DNA of 64,000 nt, taken from the NCBI RefSeq assembly GCF_011764545.1, contig NZ_AP022870.1, positions 3,332,001-3,396,000 of the forward strand, given 5' to 3'. The position numbers and the translations under genes were made by a program. This DNA comes from Phytohabitans flavus (GTDB taxonomy: Bacteria > Actinomycetota > Actinomycetes > Mycobacteriales > Micromonosporaceae). Below, one piece after another: positions 34,773 to 43,303 of the stretch. The notes beneath the pieces were generated by a model that made no database searches, was not told where the DNA came from, and was given only the letters and a program-made list of their open reading frames with translations. Within the stretch, counting starts at the first letter, position 1; every line of letters starts with the position of its first letter.

Positions 34773-36011
34773 TTACGGCAGGTCGCCCAACGCCTCCAGG
34801 ATCTCCAGCGCGACCTGGAGAGCGAGGCGGTCGCGGTAGCTGTCGAGGTCGTGGCCGGTCAGTTCAGCGACGCGGCGGATCCGGTAGTTCACGGTGTTGG
34901 GGTGGACGTGCAGGATGCGGGAGGCGCGCTGCGGGCTGTTGTTCTCCCGGAAGTAGCAGCGCAGCGTGATCAGGTATTCGTCGCCCAGCCCGCCGAGCAC
35001 CTCCCGCGCGAAGCGGCGCAGCTCCCCCACGTCCGGCACCTGGAAGAGCAGCCGGCGCACGCCCAGCTCGTCGAAGACCACGACCGCGCCGTGCCGGCCC
35101 AGCCGCTGCGTCGCCTCGGCGGTGCGGCGGGCCTGCTCGTACGAGTCGGCGATCCGCGCGGGCTGACGGCAGACCCCGCCGACGCCCACGGTCACCGCGA
35201 CGCCGGCGAAGAGCGCACCGATCCGCTGCACGCACATCGCGCCGAGCTGCGCGGCCCGGGGCTCGGGTTCGGCGAGGACGGCGACGACCTCCGCATCGCG
35301 TACCGAGATGATGGTCCCTGGCACTTGAGCCCCGAAGAACCTGCCGGTGGCGACGGCGGCCCGCTGCACGAGCGCCCGCCCCTGCTCGGTGTCACCCGGC
35401 GGCCCGGCCAGCGCGACGAACACCACCCGGTGGTCCACCTCCCGGTCGTAGCCGAGATGCTGGGCCCAGCGGTTGGTCTCTTCCTCGCTCCGCGCCGACC
35501 CGGACAGCAGCCCCTCGACAAGGTCGTCGCGGACCTCGCTGGCCGCCGCCGCGATCACCCGGTCCCGGCCCAGGATCACACCGCAGATCGTGGCGGCGTG
35601 CTCGGTCAGCTCCTCGCCGCGCCCGTCCCCCTCGGGGACGAGCACCAGGAGGTACGCGGTGACCTGCTCCCCCACGAGCACCGGCGCGACCATGAGCGCC
35701 CGCCCGTCGCCCGGGTGCGGCGCGCGCACGACCCGGCGGGTGGTGGCCGCCTCGGCGAGGGCCGGCGTCAGCCGGGGGTGGATGAGGTTTTCCTGGGCGT
35801 AGCGGGCGGTCTCCGGGTACGACTCGCCCGGCGCCGCCGCGGCCACGATGCCCATCTTCTGGCTGATGACCACAGCGGTCGCGCCCGCCCGCTCGGCCAC
35901 GAGCTGGGTCACGGTGCCGAGGTCGGCGTCCTGGGCGGCCAGGCCGGAGAGCTGTCGATAGATCGCCACGAGACTCCGCAGGGCGCGGTTCTCCTCGCTG
36001 ATCTCCGCCAT
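34773..36011 (-). CDS. PucR/CdaR-family transcriptional regulator with GAF-like sensor
   Basis: A 412-residue regulator. The N-terminal part is a GAF-like sensory domain (LVAIYRQLSGLAAQDADLG, LVAERAGATAVVISQKMG, LMVAPVLVGEQVTAYLLVLV). The middle is a GGDEF-like CdaR region (HRVVFVALAGPPGDTEQGRA). The C-terminal PucR helix-turn-helix is ASRILHVHPNTVNYRIRRV, about residue 370. Such regulators respond to small metabolites or aromatics and control catabolic genes. It is convergent with, and only 2 bp from, the extradiol-like gene, making it a candidate regulator of the 30-35 kb cluster. ATG 36009-36011 chosen. Confidence 0.9.
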   Translation of the reverse strand: MAEISEENRALRSLVAIYRQLSGLAAQDADLGTVTQLVAERAGATAVVISQKMGIVAAAAPGESYPETARYAQENLIHPRLTPALAEAATTRRVVRAPHPGDGRALMVAPVLVGEQVTAYLLVLVPEGDGRGEELTEHAATICGVILGRDRVIAAAASEVRDDLVEGLLSGSARSEEETNRWAQHLGYDREVDHRVVFVALAGPPGDTEQGRALVQRAAVATGRFFGAQVPGTIISVRDAEVVAVLAEPEPRAAQLGAMCVQRIGALFAGVAVTVGVGGVCRQPARIADSYEQARRTAEATQRLGRHGAVVVFDELGVRRLLFQVPDVGELRRFAREVLGGLGDEYLITLRCYFRENNSPQRASRILHVHPNTVNYRIRRVAELTGHDLDSYRDRLALQVALEILEALGDLP

Positions 36012-36208
36012 GATCGGATCCTACGGTGCGGGCGCGGTCGCCCACCGTGTGGTGGAAGTGTCGCTCCGTGTGGCGGGTGACCGGTGCGTGCTTTTTCTGT
36101 CCGAAGGGAGCGTTCCGGCAGGACTGTTCGGCCTTGTGACCCGCGACCCGACACCAGGATCATGTACGCACCTTGTAGTAGTACTCCCCTCTGCGAAGGG
36201 TGCGATCG

Positions 36209-36706
36209 ATGGCGTGGACCCGGGCGAAGTGGCGCGCGGTGCTGCTCGACCTGCTGGAGCGGGCGGGCTGGTCAGCCGGCCAGGTCTTCGTGGCGACGCT
36301 GCTGGCCGGCGGCGCCACGGCCACGGCCACCGCCGGCAGCCTGCCGTGGAAGTACGCGCTGACGCTGGCCCTGAGCGCCGCCGTCTCGTCGGTCATCCTG
36401 ACGCTCATCCAGTACGCGTCCCACACCACGAAGCTCAGCTTCTGGCCCGACCTGCTGGTCCGCCTCGGCAAGACCTTCCTCGCCACACTGGCCGCCTCCA
36501 TCGCCGCGGCCAATGTCTTCAACATCATGACCTTCGACTGGAACGCCGCCCTCAACCTGGCCTTCCTCGCCACGCTCACCGCACTCGGCAAGGGCCTGCT
36601 CGCCCGGGAGAACGTCGCCGCGCAGCCGGGCGCCGCGCCAGCCCCCGCGCAATCCAGCCCGTCCACGCTGCCGACCGCCACGTACACCGAGGCAACGCGC
36701 GCGTAA
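36209..36706 (+). CDS. Holin-like small membrane protein
   Basis: A 165-residue protein with about four hydrophobic segments: SAGQVFVATLLAGGATATA, YALTLALSAAVSSVILTLIQ, LGKTFLATLAASIAAANVF and NLAFLATLTALGKGLLA. The WTRAKWRAVLLDLLERAGWSAGQ N-terminus and the double-module layout resemble actinobacterial r1t-type holins. A proline/threonine-rich tail follows. ATG 36209 is preferred; GTG 36200 is an in-frame alternative. No endolysin or other phage gene is next to it, so a prophage context is not supported. A stray membrane protein is possible. Confidence 0.6.
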   Translation: MAWTRAKWRAVLLDLLERAGWSAGQVFVATLLAGGATATATAGSLPWKYALTLALSAAVSSVILTLIQYASHTTKLSFWPDLLVRLGKTFLATLAASIAAANVFNIMTFDWNAALNLAFLATLTALGKGLLARENVAAQPGAAPAPAQSSPSTLPTATYTEATRA

Positions 36707-36842
36707 CCGTAGCAGCGCTATACCGTAGCGGGATGGCCTCAACGGTGGTCCCGGCCGGCAACGCGTCCTCGGCGCGGGATCGGCTGCGGAGTTGGGGTGG
36801 CCTCGGCGTCAGGTCGCGAATAGAGATTCAAACCCAAGGACA

Positions 36843-36903
36843 TTGAGCTACCGCGATGTCCGTCGTGGTCCAGACCGTCGCTCCCGCGGCCTCACCCTCC
36901 GCG
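36843..36903 (+). repeat. 61-bp dispersed structured repeat, copy C1
   Basis: Reference orientation of a seven-copy family: begins TTGAGCTACCGCGATG, contains GGTCCAGACC and ends CCTCACCCTCCGCG. Tail type B (GTTGGGCAAGC...) follows. Near-invariant across all copies after position 24. It is internally self-complementary: ACCGCG against CGYGGT, the GGTCCRGACC palindrome, and CCGCGG. Confidence 0.85.
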
Positions 36904-36970
36904 GTTGGGCAAGCTCACCCCGGGTCGCGGTCAGCCGTCCGCGACCTTCGCCGCCGGCTGCCACCTGGCA

Positions 36971-37018
36971 GATCGTGGTACTTAGGTGCCCCTGGAGGGG
37001 CGGTTCGATACCACGATC
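36971..37018. repeat. 48-bp conserved hairpin, copy H1
   Basis: Outer arms GATCGTGGTA and TACCACGATC pair perfectly; an inner stem GCCCCT/AGGGGC closes a two-base loop. Same length and geometry as H2 (40823) and H3 (61143), with compensatory base changes in the outer stem. It lies 20 bp beyond the NB-ARC gene's stop codon, so termination is one possible role. Confidence 0.7.
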
Positions 37019-37037
37019 TCTCGCTGGGTGCGCGGGG

Positions 37038-39473
37038 TCAGGCGCTCAGCCGGGGAAGGCTGGTGAGTTTGGTACGGATGCCGGGTGCGTCGGGGTGGTC
37101 GAGTTGATGGAGGATGCTCCAGGCGAGTTGCCAGCTCTCGTACGCGGCCTTGGTTTTGCCCGCCGCGTAGTGTGTGTCGCCGAGGCGGTTGAGGATCCTG
37201 GCTTCGTAGCGGCGGTTGCGCAGGTCGCGGAACAGCTCGATCGCGTGCTGGTAGCAGTCGGTGGCCTGCTGGTATCGGCTGAGGTGGTGGTGGGCGTAGC
37301 CGAGGCTGTCCCAGGCGCGGGCCTCCCACACGGGGCTGCCGAGCTGTTGCAGTCGGGTGAGGGCTTGTTGGCAGTAGACGATGGCCTGCTGGTAGTTGCC
37401 GAGCTGGGCGTGGTACCAGCCGACGTTGTTGAGGGCGTTGGCCTGCCCGTGCACGTGACCCGCGGCCGTGTAAAGGCGCAGGGCCTCTTCGGCGTCGTGG
37501 AGTGCGTCCCCGTAACGGAGTCGAGGCTCGTGGACCCAGCCCCGGCACAGATAGACATAGGCCAGGCCAGCTGTGTCGGCCAACTGTTCGTAGAGCAGGC
37601 GGGCGTGCTCAAGGTGGATGCTTGTGTCGTCGTGGCGGCCGATCCAGGCGTAGAGCTCGGCGAGCCAGCAGTGGGCGTTGGCCTGCGCGCGGCGGTCGTG
37701 TAGCCGCTGCGCGGCACGCAACGCCGCCTGGGTGGTGCTGTGCCAGTCGTGCCAGTGTCCTTGGCGGTTGAAGAACGTGCCTATCAAGTCGGCCAGTTCC
37801 CAGGCGTACGGCTCGAAGCCGGCGTCGCCAGCGGTATGTATCGCCGCCACTATCGCCGGATGTTCCCGGATGAACCAGTCCAGCGCCTCGCGATGCCCGG
37901 CGATCGTTTCCGACGCGACGTGGGGCGGGGGCGGTGTGAGGGCGATCGGATCCCGGTGCGGGCCGAGTAGGACGCGGGCGGTCTTGGCGTGGTGAAGGTA
38001 GTGGTCCACCATCCGACCGGTGGCGGCGCGACGCTCTACATCGGAGTCGTGGGTGTATGCCTGTTCGGTGGCGTACGCGCGCAACAGGTCGTGGAGGGTG
38101 TAGCGGCGCGGCGTGTGTTCGGCGATGAGGTGGGCGCCGCTCAGTTCGGCCAGGAGCTCCCGGGCGCGGCGGGCGGGTATGCCGGCGAGGCTGGCGGCGG
38201 CAGGCGCGCTGATGTCCGGGCCGCAGTGCAGGCCGAGCAGCCGGAACAGCCTGGCGGCGTCCGCGGTGAGGGCGTGATAGGACCAGGAGAAGACTGTGCG
38301 TATGTCGGTAGCGCTGTCACCGGCGAGGGCGTCGAGTCGGTGGCCGCCGTCGCGCAGCTCGTCGGCGAGGGCGGCGAGGGTCCGGTGTGGATGGGTGGCG
38401 GCGCGTGCCGCGACCAGGGCCAGGGCCAGGGGAAGCCGGGCACATCGGGACACGATGTCGGCGACGGCGGCCGGTTCGCCCGCGAGGCGGCGCTCACCCA
38501 GCCGCCGCGCCAAGAGCCGGTAGGCGTCGGTGGGCGTGAACAGGTCCAGCGTCAAGGGGTGCGCGCCGTCCGTGGCTATGAGGCTGGTCAGCTGGTGGCG
38601 GCTGGTGATGATGACCACGCACTCGGCCGAGCCGGGTAGCAGCGGGCGGACCTGGTCGGCGTCGCGGGCGTTGTCCAGCACGATCAGCATGCGCTTGCCG
38701 GCGACCAACGTGCGGTACAGCCCCACCTGCGCGTCGAGGCCTGCGGGGATCGCCCCGGGTGGTACGCCGAGCGCTTGCAGGAACGTGTGCACCGCCACCA
38801 CCGGCGGCATCGGTGGACCAGACGGGTCGAACCCGCGCAGGCTGATGTGCAGCTGCCCGTCTGGAAACCGGTCGAGGTTGTCGTGCGCCCAGCGCAACGC
38901 CAGCCAGGTCTTGCCCACCCCGCCGGCACCGGTGATCGCGGCGATCAGCGTGCCGCGCTGTTCCATCAGCTCGGTCAGGTGTCCCAGCTCGCCGGCTCGC
39001 CCCGCGAAGAGCGCCGGCCCGGCCGGCAACTGGCGGGGCAAGGACATGGCATAGACCGGCGCCGCGTCGGCCACCGGCCAAGCCACCGCACCGGCTGTCA
39101 GGCCCGGGTCTTCGGTGAGGACCTGCTGGGGGACGGCCTGTCCGCCCGCGAGCCGAAACCACTCCGCCAGCCAGAGCGCCTGCCGCTCGATCGGCACATC
39201 GCAGGCGGTGAGCAGCGCGATCACGCGTTCACGCCGCGGCAACGTGGCACGACTCAGCATGGTGGCGAGCGTGCTGGCGGGCAGGATGTGCCCATGCACG
39301 TCGGCACGCCGCGCGATCGCCCGGTAGGTGAGCCCAGATCGGTCCCGCAGCTGGCGCAACAGCATCACGTACTGCTCAGGGCTCGCCGCGGCGGCGGGGT
39401 CGACTCCGGCGTCAGCGGTAAGCCCGTTGACCCGCTCGTATGCCGCGCCCACACCCTGGCGCTCGCCGTCCAT
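37038..39473 (-). CDS. HTH / NB-ARC ATPase / TPR regulator (AfsR-like STAND protein)
   Basis: An 811-residue signal-transduction ATPase. Order of parts: an N-terminal helix-turn-helix region (YVMLLRQLRDRSGLTYRAIA, about residues 35-90); the NB-ARC core with P-loop AITGAGGVGKTWLALRW near residue 185; Walker B LIVLDNARDADQVRPLLPG; then winged-helix-like ARLFRLLGLHCGPDISAPA. C-terminal tetratricopeptide repeats (LNNVGWYHAQLGNYQQAIVY, WDSLGYAHHHLSRYQQATDC, NRLGDTHYAAGKTKAAYESW) follow. Such proteins in actinomycetes act as regulators of specialised metabolism or as sensors, some related to defence STAND ATPases. ATG at 39473. The gene stands alone between directly repeated copies C1 and C2 of the 61-bp repeat. 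No partner gene is adjacent. Confidence 0.88.
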   Translation of the reverse strand: MDGERQGVGAAYERVNGLTADAGVDPAAAASPEQYVMLLRQLRDRSGLTYRAIARRADVHGHILPASTLATMLSRATLPRRERVIALLTACDVPIERQALWLAEWFRLAGGQAVPQQVLTEDPGLTAGAVAWPVADAAPVYAMSLPRQLPAGPALFAGRAGELGHLTELMEQRGTLIAAITGAGGVGKTWLALRWAHDNLDRFPDGQLHISLRGFDPSGPPMPPVVAVHTFLQALGVPPGAIPAGLDAQVGLYRTLVAGKRMLIVLDNARDADQVRPLLPGSAECVVIITSRHQLTSLIATDGAHPLTLDLFTPTDAYRLLARRLGERRLAGEPAAVADIVSRCARLPLALALVAARAATHPHRTLAALADELRDGGHRLDALAGDSATDIRTVFSWSYHALTADAARLFRLLGLHCGPDISAPAAASLAGIPARRARELLAELSGAHLIAEHTPRRYTLHDLLRAYATEQAYTHDSDVERRAATGRMVDHYLHHAKTARVLLGPHRDPIALTPPPPHVASETIAGHREALDWFIREHPAIVAAIHTAGDAGFEPYAWELADLIGTFFNRQGHWHDWHSTTQAALRAAQRLHDRRAQANAHCWLAELYAWIGRHDDTSIHLEHARLLYEQLADTAGLAYVYLCRGWVHEPRLRYGDALHDAEEALRLYTAAGHVHGQANALNNVGWYHAQLGNYQQAIVYCQQALTRLQQLGSPVWEARAWDSLGYAHHHLSRYQQATDCYQHAIELFRDLRNRRYEARILNRLGDTHYAAGKTKAAYESWQLAWSILHQLDHPDAPGIRTKLTSLPRLSA

Positions 39474-39683
39474 GCCGACCTCCCCCGCGCTGCCACGACC
39501 GACGTTCCGGCGCGGCGACAGATCGAGGGTAGCGACACGGTGCCCACCGGCAGAACCTGCCGCAGTGGCAGGCTAACCCCGCGAATCGTGTCGCAACTTG
39601 AGTATCCGCACCCACCTTCCAGGCCGCGCGGCCGTCGATAGGTAGGCGCCGACTCGGTGGGCCGGATTCATCCACAATAGAGA

Positions 39684-39744
39684 TTGAGCTACCGCGATGT
39701 CCGCGGTGGTCCAGACCGTCGCTCCCGCGGCCTCACCCTCCGCG
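39684..39744 (+). repeat. 61-bp dispersed structured repeat, copy C2
   Basis: TTGAGCTACCGCGATG to CCTCACCCTCCGCG, differing from C1 at two positions (CGG for TCG in the first stem). Tail type A (CACAACCCAGATC). Between the NB-ARC gene start and the methyltransferase gene end; direct orientation relative to C1. Confidence 0.85.
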
Positions 39745-39810
39745 CTTCACAACCCAGATCGGAAACCCGATCGACAGGATGCTGAGAAAGCCCAACACCG
39801 CCATGGTCAA

Positions 39811-40707
39811 TTAAGGCAGGTCCTGCTGAGGGTCGCTCGGCACAGGCTGGCGTCGGCCCGGTCTGCCGGCGACGACGACCCGGCTGTCACGCAGTGACCG
39901 GCGGTTCTGGACCGAGGTGCCGATCTGTTCGGCCACCGTGAGCAGGGACTCGTCAGTGACGACGTCGAGCCCGTAGCGATGCAGGAGACCCTCGAGCTGC
40001 TCGGGTCGCCACAGCGAGCGCCACGGCTCGCCCCAGCTCCGCGAGGTTACCCAGCCGATGCGGGTCCGTACGGAAGTGGCCTGATAGCTGGCGATCAGCC
40101 GGCTGCCAGCCGCCGACCGCACGCTGATCGCGTCCAGCGTGGCGGCCACCGCGGTTGGGCTCAGGTAGGGAATGACACCTTCCCAGATCCACGTAGTCGC
40201 CATGCCCGCCTGGTGCCCCGCTTCCGCCAACGCGTCGGCCAGGCCCACGTCGCCCGGTGCCGCGAAATCCACCGCTACGAAACGCACCGAGCGCGCGACG
40301 GCGGAAAGCCCACCGACCCGCGCCCGCTTGTCCGCCTGCGAGGGCGGCCGGTCCACCTCGAAGACATCGACGCCCGCCAGCTCGGCCATGCGCCAGGCCC
40401 GGCTGTCCAAGCCGGCACCGAGAACGACCACCTGCGGCGCTGCCTGGTCCCGCACGGCGTCGTCGATGGCGACCGTACGCGGCACGATCATTTGCATTGT
40501 CGCCCGGACCGACTCGAAAGCCACCCGGGTCGCCCAGCCCTGGGGGCGCTGACCGGCGCGGACCTGATCGACCGGCACCCGCTCGTCGTCACTGAGCAAG
40601 TGCGCGGCCACGGGATCGGCGAACCGGCCGACCGCACTGCGCCCGTCCGCAGCGGCGCGGCTCTGACACATCACCACCGCGGTGCGGCTGGCTGACCCGG
40701 TCGGCAT
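39811..40707 (-). CDS. SAM-dependent methyltransferase, PPM/leucine-carboxyl-methyltransferase-like (TIGR00027 type)
   Basis: A 298-residue class I methyltransferase of the actinobacterial TIGR00027 group, abundant in mycobacteria and relatives. The SAM-binding motif is VVVLGAGLDSRAWRMAEL near residue 95. The acidic loop is VDVFEVDRPPSQADKRA, VRFVAVDFAAPGD follows, and WIWEGVIPYLSPTAVAATLD is the family's E-G-x-x-x-Y-L motif. Substrates are mostly unknown; O-methylation of carboxylates in polyketides or other natural products is typical. Flanked by repeat copies C2 and C3 in inverted orientation. No biosynthetic partners are visible. Confidence 0.88.
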   Translation of the reverse strand: MPTGSASRTAVVMCQSRAAADGRSAVGRFADPVAAHLLSDDERVPVDQVRAGQRPQGWATRVAFESVRATMQMIVPRTVAIDDAVRDQAAPQVVVLGAGLDSRAWRMAELAGVDVFEVDRPPSQADKRARVGGLSAVARSVRFVAVDFAAPGDVGLADALAEAGHQAGMATTWIWEGVIPYLSPTAVAATLDAISVRSAAGSRLIASYQATSVRTRIGWVTSRSWGEPWRSLWRPEQLEGLLHRYGLDVVTDESLLTVAEQIGTSVQNRRSLRDSRVVVAGRPGRRQPVPSDPQQDLP

Positions 40708-40822
40708 CGGCCGATGCTAGCCGGACGTGCTTCCCCGCTCACCGAGGGGGGCAACGCCTGTCTCCGGGCCCTCACCCGCCCGGCACCCATCTTGTTTCCC
40801 TTGATCGGTGGATGCTCTGGTC

Positions 40823-40870
40823 GTCCGTGGCGAAGAATTGCCCCTCCAAGGGAAATTCTTCGCCACAATC
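40823..40870. repeat. 48-bp conserved hairpin, copy H2
   Basis: GTGGCGAAGAATT and AATTCTTCGCCAC are perfectly complementary 13-bp arms around GCCCCTCCAAGGGA. Same 48-bp frame as H1 and H3; the outer four base pairs are lost on the right side. The upstream flank TGCTCTGGTC also precedes H3 on the opposite strand. Confidence 0.7.
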
Positions 40871-40972
40871 GCAGCGCGAGACGACGCTGCCTGCGTCGAT
40901 CAAGGAAACCCGCGGCCGTAGGCCATGATCGGCGTCTGCGCCGGCTACGCCGGCCTGGGTTGGCTTGTGTAT

Positions 40973-41033
40973 CGCGGAGGGTGAGGCCGCGGGAGCAGCG
41001 GTCTGGACCACGGCGGACGTCGCGGTAGCTCGA
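40973..41033 (-). repeat. 61-bp dispersed structured repeat, copy C3 (inverted)
   Basis: Minus-strand copy: TCGAGCTACCGCGACG to CCTCACCCTCCGCG when reverse-complemented. Tail type A (CACAAGCCAACCCAGG) leads into a GCCGGC hairpin. Inverted relative to C1 and C2. Confidence 0.85.
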
Positions 41034-41117
41034 ATCTCGATCCTGTGGTCGCCATTGTGGACAGACCTCAGGAACCCGACTCCGAAAGGTCTCCTGGATC
41101 CGAGGTTTCTCTGCCCA

Positions 41118-41148
41118 TGAGCCCGCCGGTCGGTTGCCGGCGGGCTCA
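41118..41148. terminator. Strong stem-loop terminator
   Basis: TGAGCCCGCCGG and CCGGCGGGCTCA form a perfect 12-bp stem with a seven-base loop, 90 bp after the haloperoxidase stop (minus strand). No T-run follows, as is common in high-GC actinobacteria. It probably ends transcription of the haloperoxidase gene. Confidence 0.65.
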
Positions 41149-41237
41149 CGCGTTCGCGCTGTGGGCTCTGTCGCGGTCCGGTTCGGCCTGGCCGCGGTGA
41201 CGCTTCGGGCCTGCGTGGTCGTTGGGATTCGGGTGGG

Positions 41238-42553
41238 TCAGGCGGCGGGGGTGGGCGGGTCGGTGAGGTTGTGGAGGGCGTACCGGGCTATGTCGTGGCC
41301 GAGGCGTTGCCCGGCGTCGTGGTCCAGTCGAGTGTGGACGCCGGCGAAGATGCGGCTGATGCCGGCTTCGTCGGCGGCGTCCTGGAAGGAGTTGAAGGTG
41401 CGGGTGACGCCGGCCAGGGACTCGGAGGTGACGCTGATCCGCTGGCCGCCGCCGAAGGTGCGGGCCAGGACATCGGCGCCGGCTTGGGCGACAACGCTGT
41501 GCGCGCCGGGGTAGGCGGGGTCGTTGGGCGTGCCGGCGAGCGGGTTCCAGGTGGGGTCGGCGACGGTGTCCGGGTTGCCGTCGGTGTCGGCGAGCCGGAT
41601 GGCGGTGACCGGGCGCCAGATGCGGTGGTGGTATTTCGCGTCATAGAACGCGATGACCGCGTCGGCGAAGGTGAGGTTCAGCTCGGCGAACAGGCGGGCG
41701 GAGGCGAGCAGTCCACTGTGGCGGGTGGTGGCGGCGCTCTGGGCGATTTCGTTCCAGTAGTTATGGATTGGCGCGGCCCAGAAGCGCGCTTGGACGGTCT
41801 GGTCGTCGGTGCGGGTGGTGCTGGTGTCCTGTCCCAGGCGCCGCACCTCCTCCGCGGCGTTGGCGTATCCGGCGCTGGTCAGCGCGGGGTATGCCTTCGA
41901 GCGGAAGCGGCTGGCCCGGTCGAGCAGCCATGGGGTGACGGCCGACCAATGGGTGAAGACGGCTGCGCCGAAGCCGGGCGGGGTCGGGCGGTACTGCCCC
42001 GGTTCGGTGCCCGGGCTCAGGGCCGGCGGGGTCGCCGCCGAGCCATCGCCGGCGCGCAGGCCGATCAGCAGCCGCGCGGTCCACGCACCGATCCGCGTAC
42101 CGGCCTCCCGCGCCTGCCGGTCGGGGATCGCGGCGAGGTCGGCGGCGAGCTGCTGGTCGAGGTCGGCCGCCACCGACGGGTACAGCGCCGCGAGCACGTC
42201 GTGCGCCGCCTGGGCGGCGGCCGCCTGAGGTGCGGCGCCACGTGCGCCGTTGACCGCGAAGAGGTACGGCCGGCCCACACCGTGTGCGGCGACGACGGCG
42301 TTGTACACGGCTGTGTGCAGCAGCGCGAAGGAGCGGGTGGCGTGCACGGTGGCGGGCTGGAGGCCGGGGGTACGCAGGATCCGCAGCAGTGTCCTGTTCC
42401 AGGCCACGACCGTCTGCCCGCCGGGGTCCGGCCGCCGGGACGTGTCCCCGCCAGCGGCCGTACGGCCCCGGCGGCCGGCGGCGCGGTGCCAGCGCCGAGC
42501 ACCGCCGCGGCACCGCCCGCGATCAGCAGCTTTCTGCGCCCAATTTCGATCAT
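41238..42553 (-). CDS. Vanadium-dependent haloperoxidase/PAP2-family exported protein, frameshifted at 42456-42459
   Basis: About 438 residues when repaired. The N-terminus MIEIGRRKLLIAGGAAAVLG is a twin-arginine-type signal followed by alanine-rich cleavage region. The frame breaks after VRPLAG, and one extra base in the CCCC run 42456-42459 joins it to DTSRRPDPGGQTVVAWN onward. All three vanadate-site motifs are visible near the C-terminus: KYHHRIWRP (KX6RP), YPGAHS in place of PSGH, and SRIFAGVHTRLD (SRX5H then D). The start ATG 42551-42553 has GAGGAG upstream. It could halogenate or oxidise substrates with peroxide, or be a phosphatase-like relative. Divergent from the sigma factor gene with a long palindrome between. 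Confidence 0.85.
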
Positions 42554-42630
42554 GAAAGACTCCTCGCCTGTGGCTGTTCGCCGCGCGGCGAACAGCCACA
42601 CTGGTTTGTCCACGATTCGTTCACCCACGG

Positions 42631-42668
42631 ATATGCGCACGGGTTACGCCGGTAACCCGCGCGCATAT
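42631..42668. promoter_or_regulatory. 38-bp near-perfect palindrome in a divergent promoter
   Basis: Two 17-bp arms, ATATGCGCACGGGTTAC and GTAACCCGCGCGCATAT (16 of 17 complementary), around GCCG. It lies 78 bp from the haloperoxidase start and 45 bp from the sigma-factor start at 42713. Size and position suit a dimeric-repressor operator or a hairpin controlling both genes. Confidence 0.6.
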
Positions 42669-42712
42669 CTCTAGACGACGTAGCGGGTGGATGGCGTGAA
42701 GTGGGGCGGTGC

Positions 42713-43303
42713 ATGGTGGGGCGTCGACCTTCCCCTGACCGGCGGTCCGTTGGGCCGCCGCCCGGGGAGCCCGGGCAGCAGGCCGGCCGGCGGCTGCGCG
42801 TGGTCAGCGAGGACGCCTACCCGGACTGGGAGGCGATCTACCGCGACAACGTGGAGCGGGTGTACCGGCAGATGTTCGCCAAGGTCGGCAACCGCGCGGA
42901 CGCGGAAGACCTGACCACGGAGGTGTTTCTCGCCGTGCTCCGGCCGATGCGGGCCACGGCGAGCGCCGGGGAGGTGCGCGCGTACCTGCACGCCACCGCG
43001 CGGACCGTTCTCGCCATGTACTGGCGGCGCAAGCTCGGTCGACAAGTGACCACATTGGACGCCGAACCGGTCGACGCCGCCGCGCCCGCCGGACCGTCCA
43101 ACGTGGAGGCGACCGAGCGGGCACAGGCGATCCTGGCCGCGCTGCCCGAGCGCTACGAGCAGATCTTGCGGCTACGATTCCTGGAGGCGTACACGATCAA
43201 GGAGGCCGCGGCCGCACTGGGCATCAGTGTCAGCAACGCCAAGGTGCTGCAACATCGGGCGCTGCGCCACGCGGCGGCCGCCGACGAGGGGACAGGGCCA
43301 TGA
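42713..43303 (+). CDS. ECF-type RNA polymerase sigma factor
   Basis: About 196 residues. Region 2 is visible as DWEAIYRDNVERVYRQMFAK and ADAEDLTTEVFLAVLRPM. Region 4 is LPERYEQILRLRFLEAYTIK and KEAAAALGISVSNAKVLQHR. An alanine/proline linker joins them. ATG 42713 is chosen; GTG 42701 lies four codons upstream and GTG 42800 (VVSEDAYPDWE) is closer to region 2. It overlaps the Rieske gene by 4 bp (ATGA). The Rieske membrane protein is therefore the probable partner, perhaps an anti-sigma-like redox sensor. Likely controls itself and possibly the divergent haloperoxidase gene. Confidence 0.88.
   Translation: MVGRRPSPDRRSVGPPPGEPGQQAGRRLRVVSEDAYPDWEAIYRDNVERVYRQMFAKVGNRADAEDLTTEVFLAVLRPMRATASAGEVRAYLHATARTVLAMYWRRKLGRQVTTLDAEPVDAAAPAGPSNVEATERAQAILAALPERYEQILRLRFLEAYTIKEAAAALGISVSNAKVLQHRALRHAAAADEGTGP

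Larger units (their letters stand above)
36707..37037. other. 331-bp non-coding stretch with repeat copy 1 and hairpin H1
   Basis: No credible gene. It contains copy C1 of the 61-bp repeat (36843-36903) with its GGTTGGGCAAGCTCACCCCG tail, a GGTCGCGG/CCGCGACC inverted repeat after it (about 36925-36948), and the 48-bp hairpin H1. It ends at the stop of the NB-ARC regulator gene (minus strand), so the hairpins could also end that transcript. Confidence 0.6.
40708..41237. other. 530-bp non-coding stretch: hairpin H2, repeat copy C3, terminator
   Basis: No credible gene. From left: a segment CTTGATCGGTGGATGCTCTG (about 40801) followed by hairpin H2, then TCGATCAAGG, then a GCCGGC-TAC-GCCGGC hairpin (about 40942-40956) and inverted repeat copy C3. 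The order hairpin-repeat and about 110 bp around the hairpin are also found, inverted, at 61.1-61.2 kb. A strong terminator hairpin at 41118 serves the haloperoxidase gene. Confidence 0.6.

Noticed and set aside
36209..36706. Prophage remnant around the holin-like gene
   Set aside because: No endolysin, capsid, integrase or attachment-site repeat nearby; one holin-like gene is insufficient.
36820..36860. tRNA-like end near the repeat lead-in (GATTCAAACCC)
   Set aside because: No acceptor stem, anticodon arm or T-loop pairing can be drawn; the same lead-in recurs before other repeat copies.
36843..41033. Integron-like gene cassettes with attC sites
   Set aside because: The repeats are structured and flank genes, but orientation is mixed, no tyrosine integrase is present and the attC R and L box core sequences are absent.
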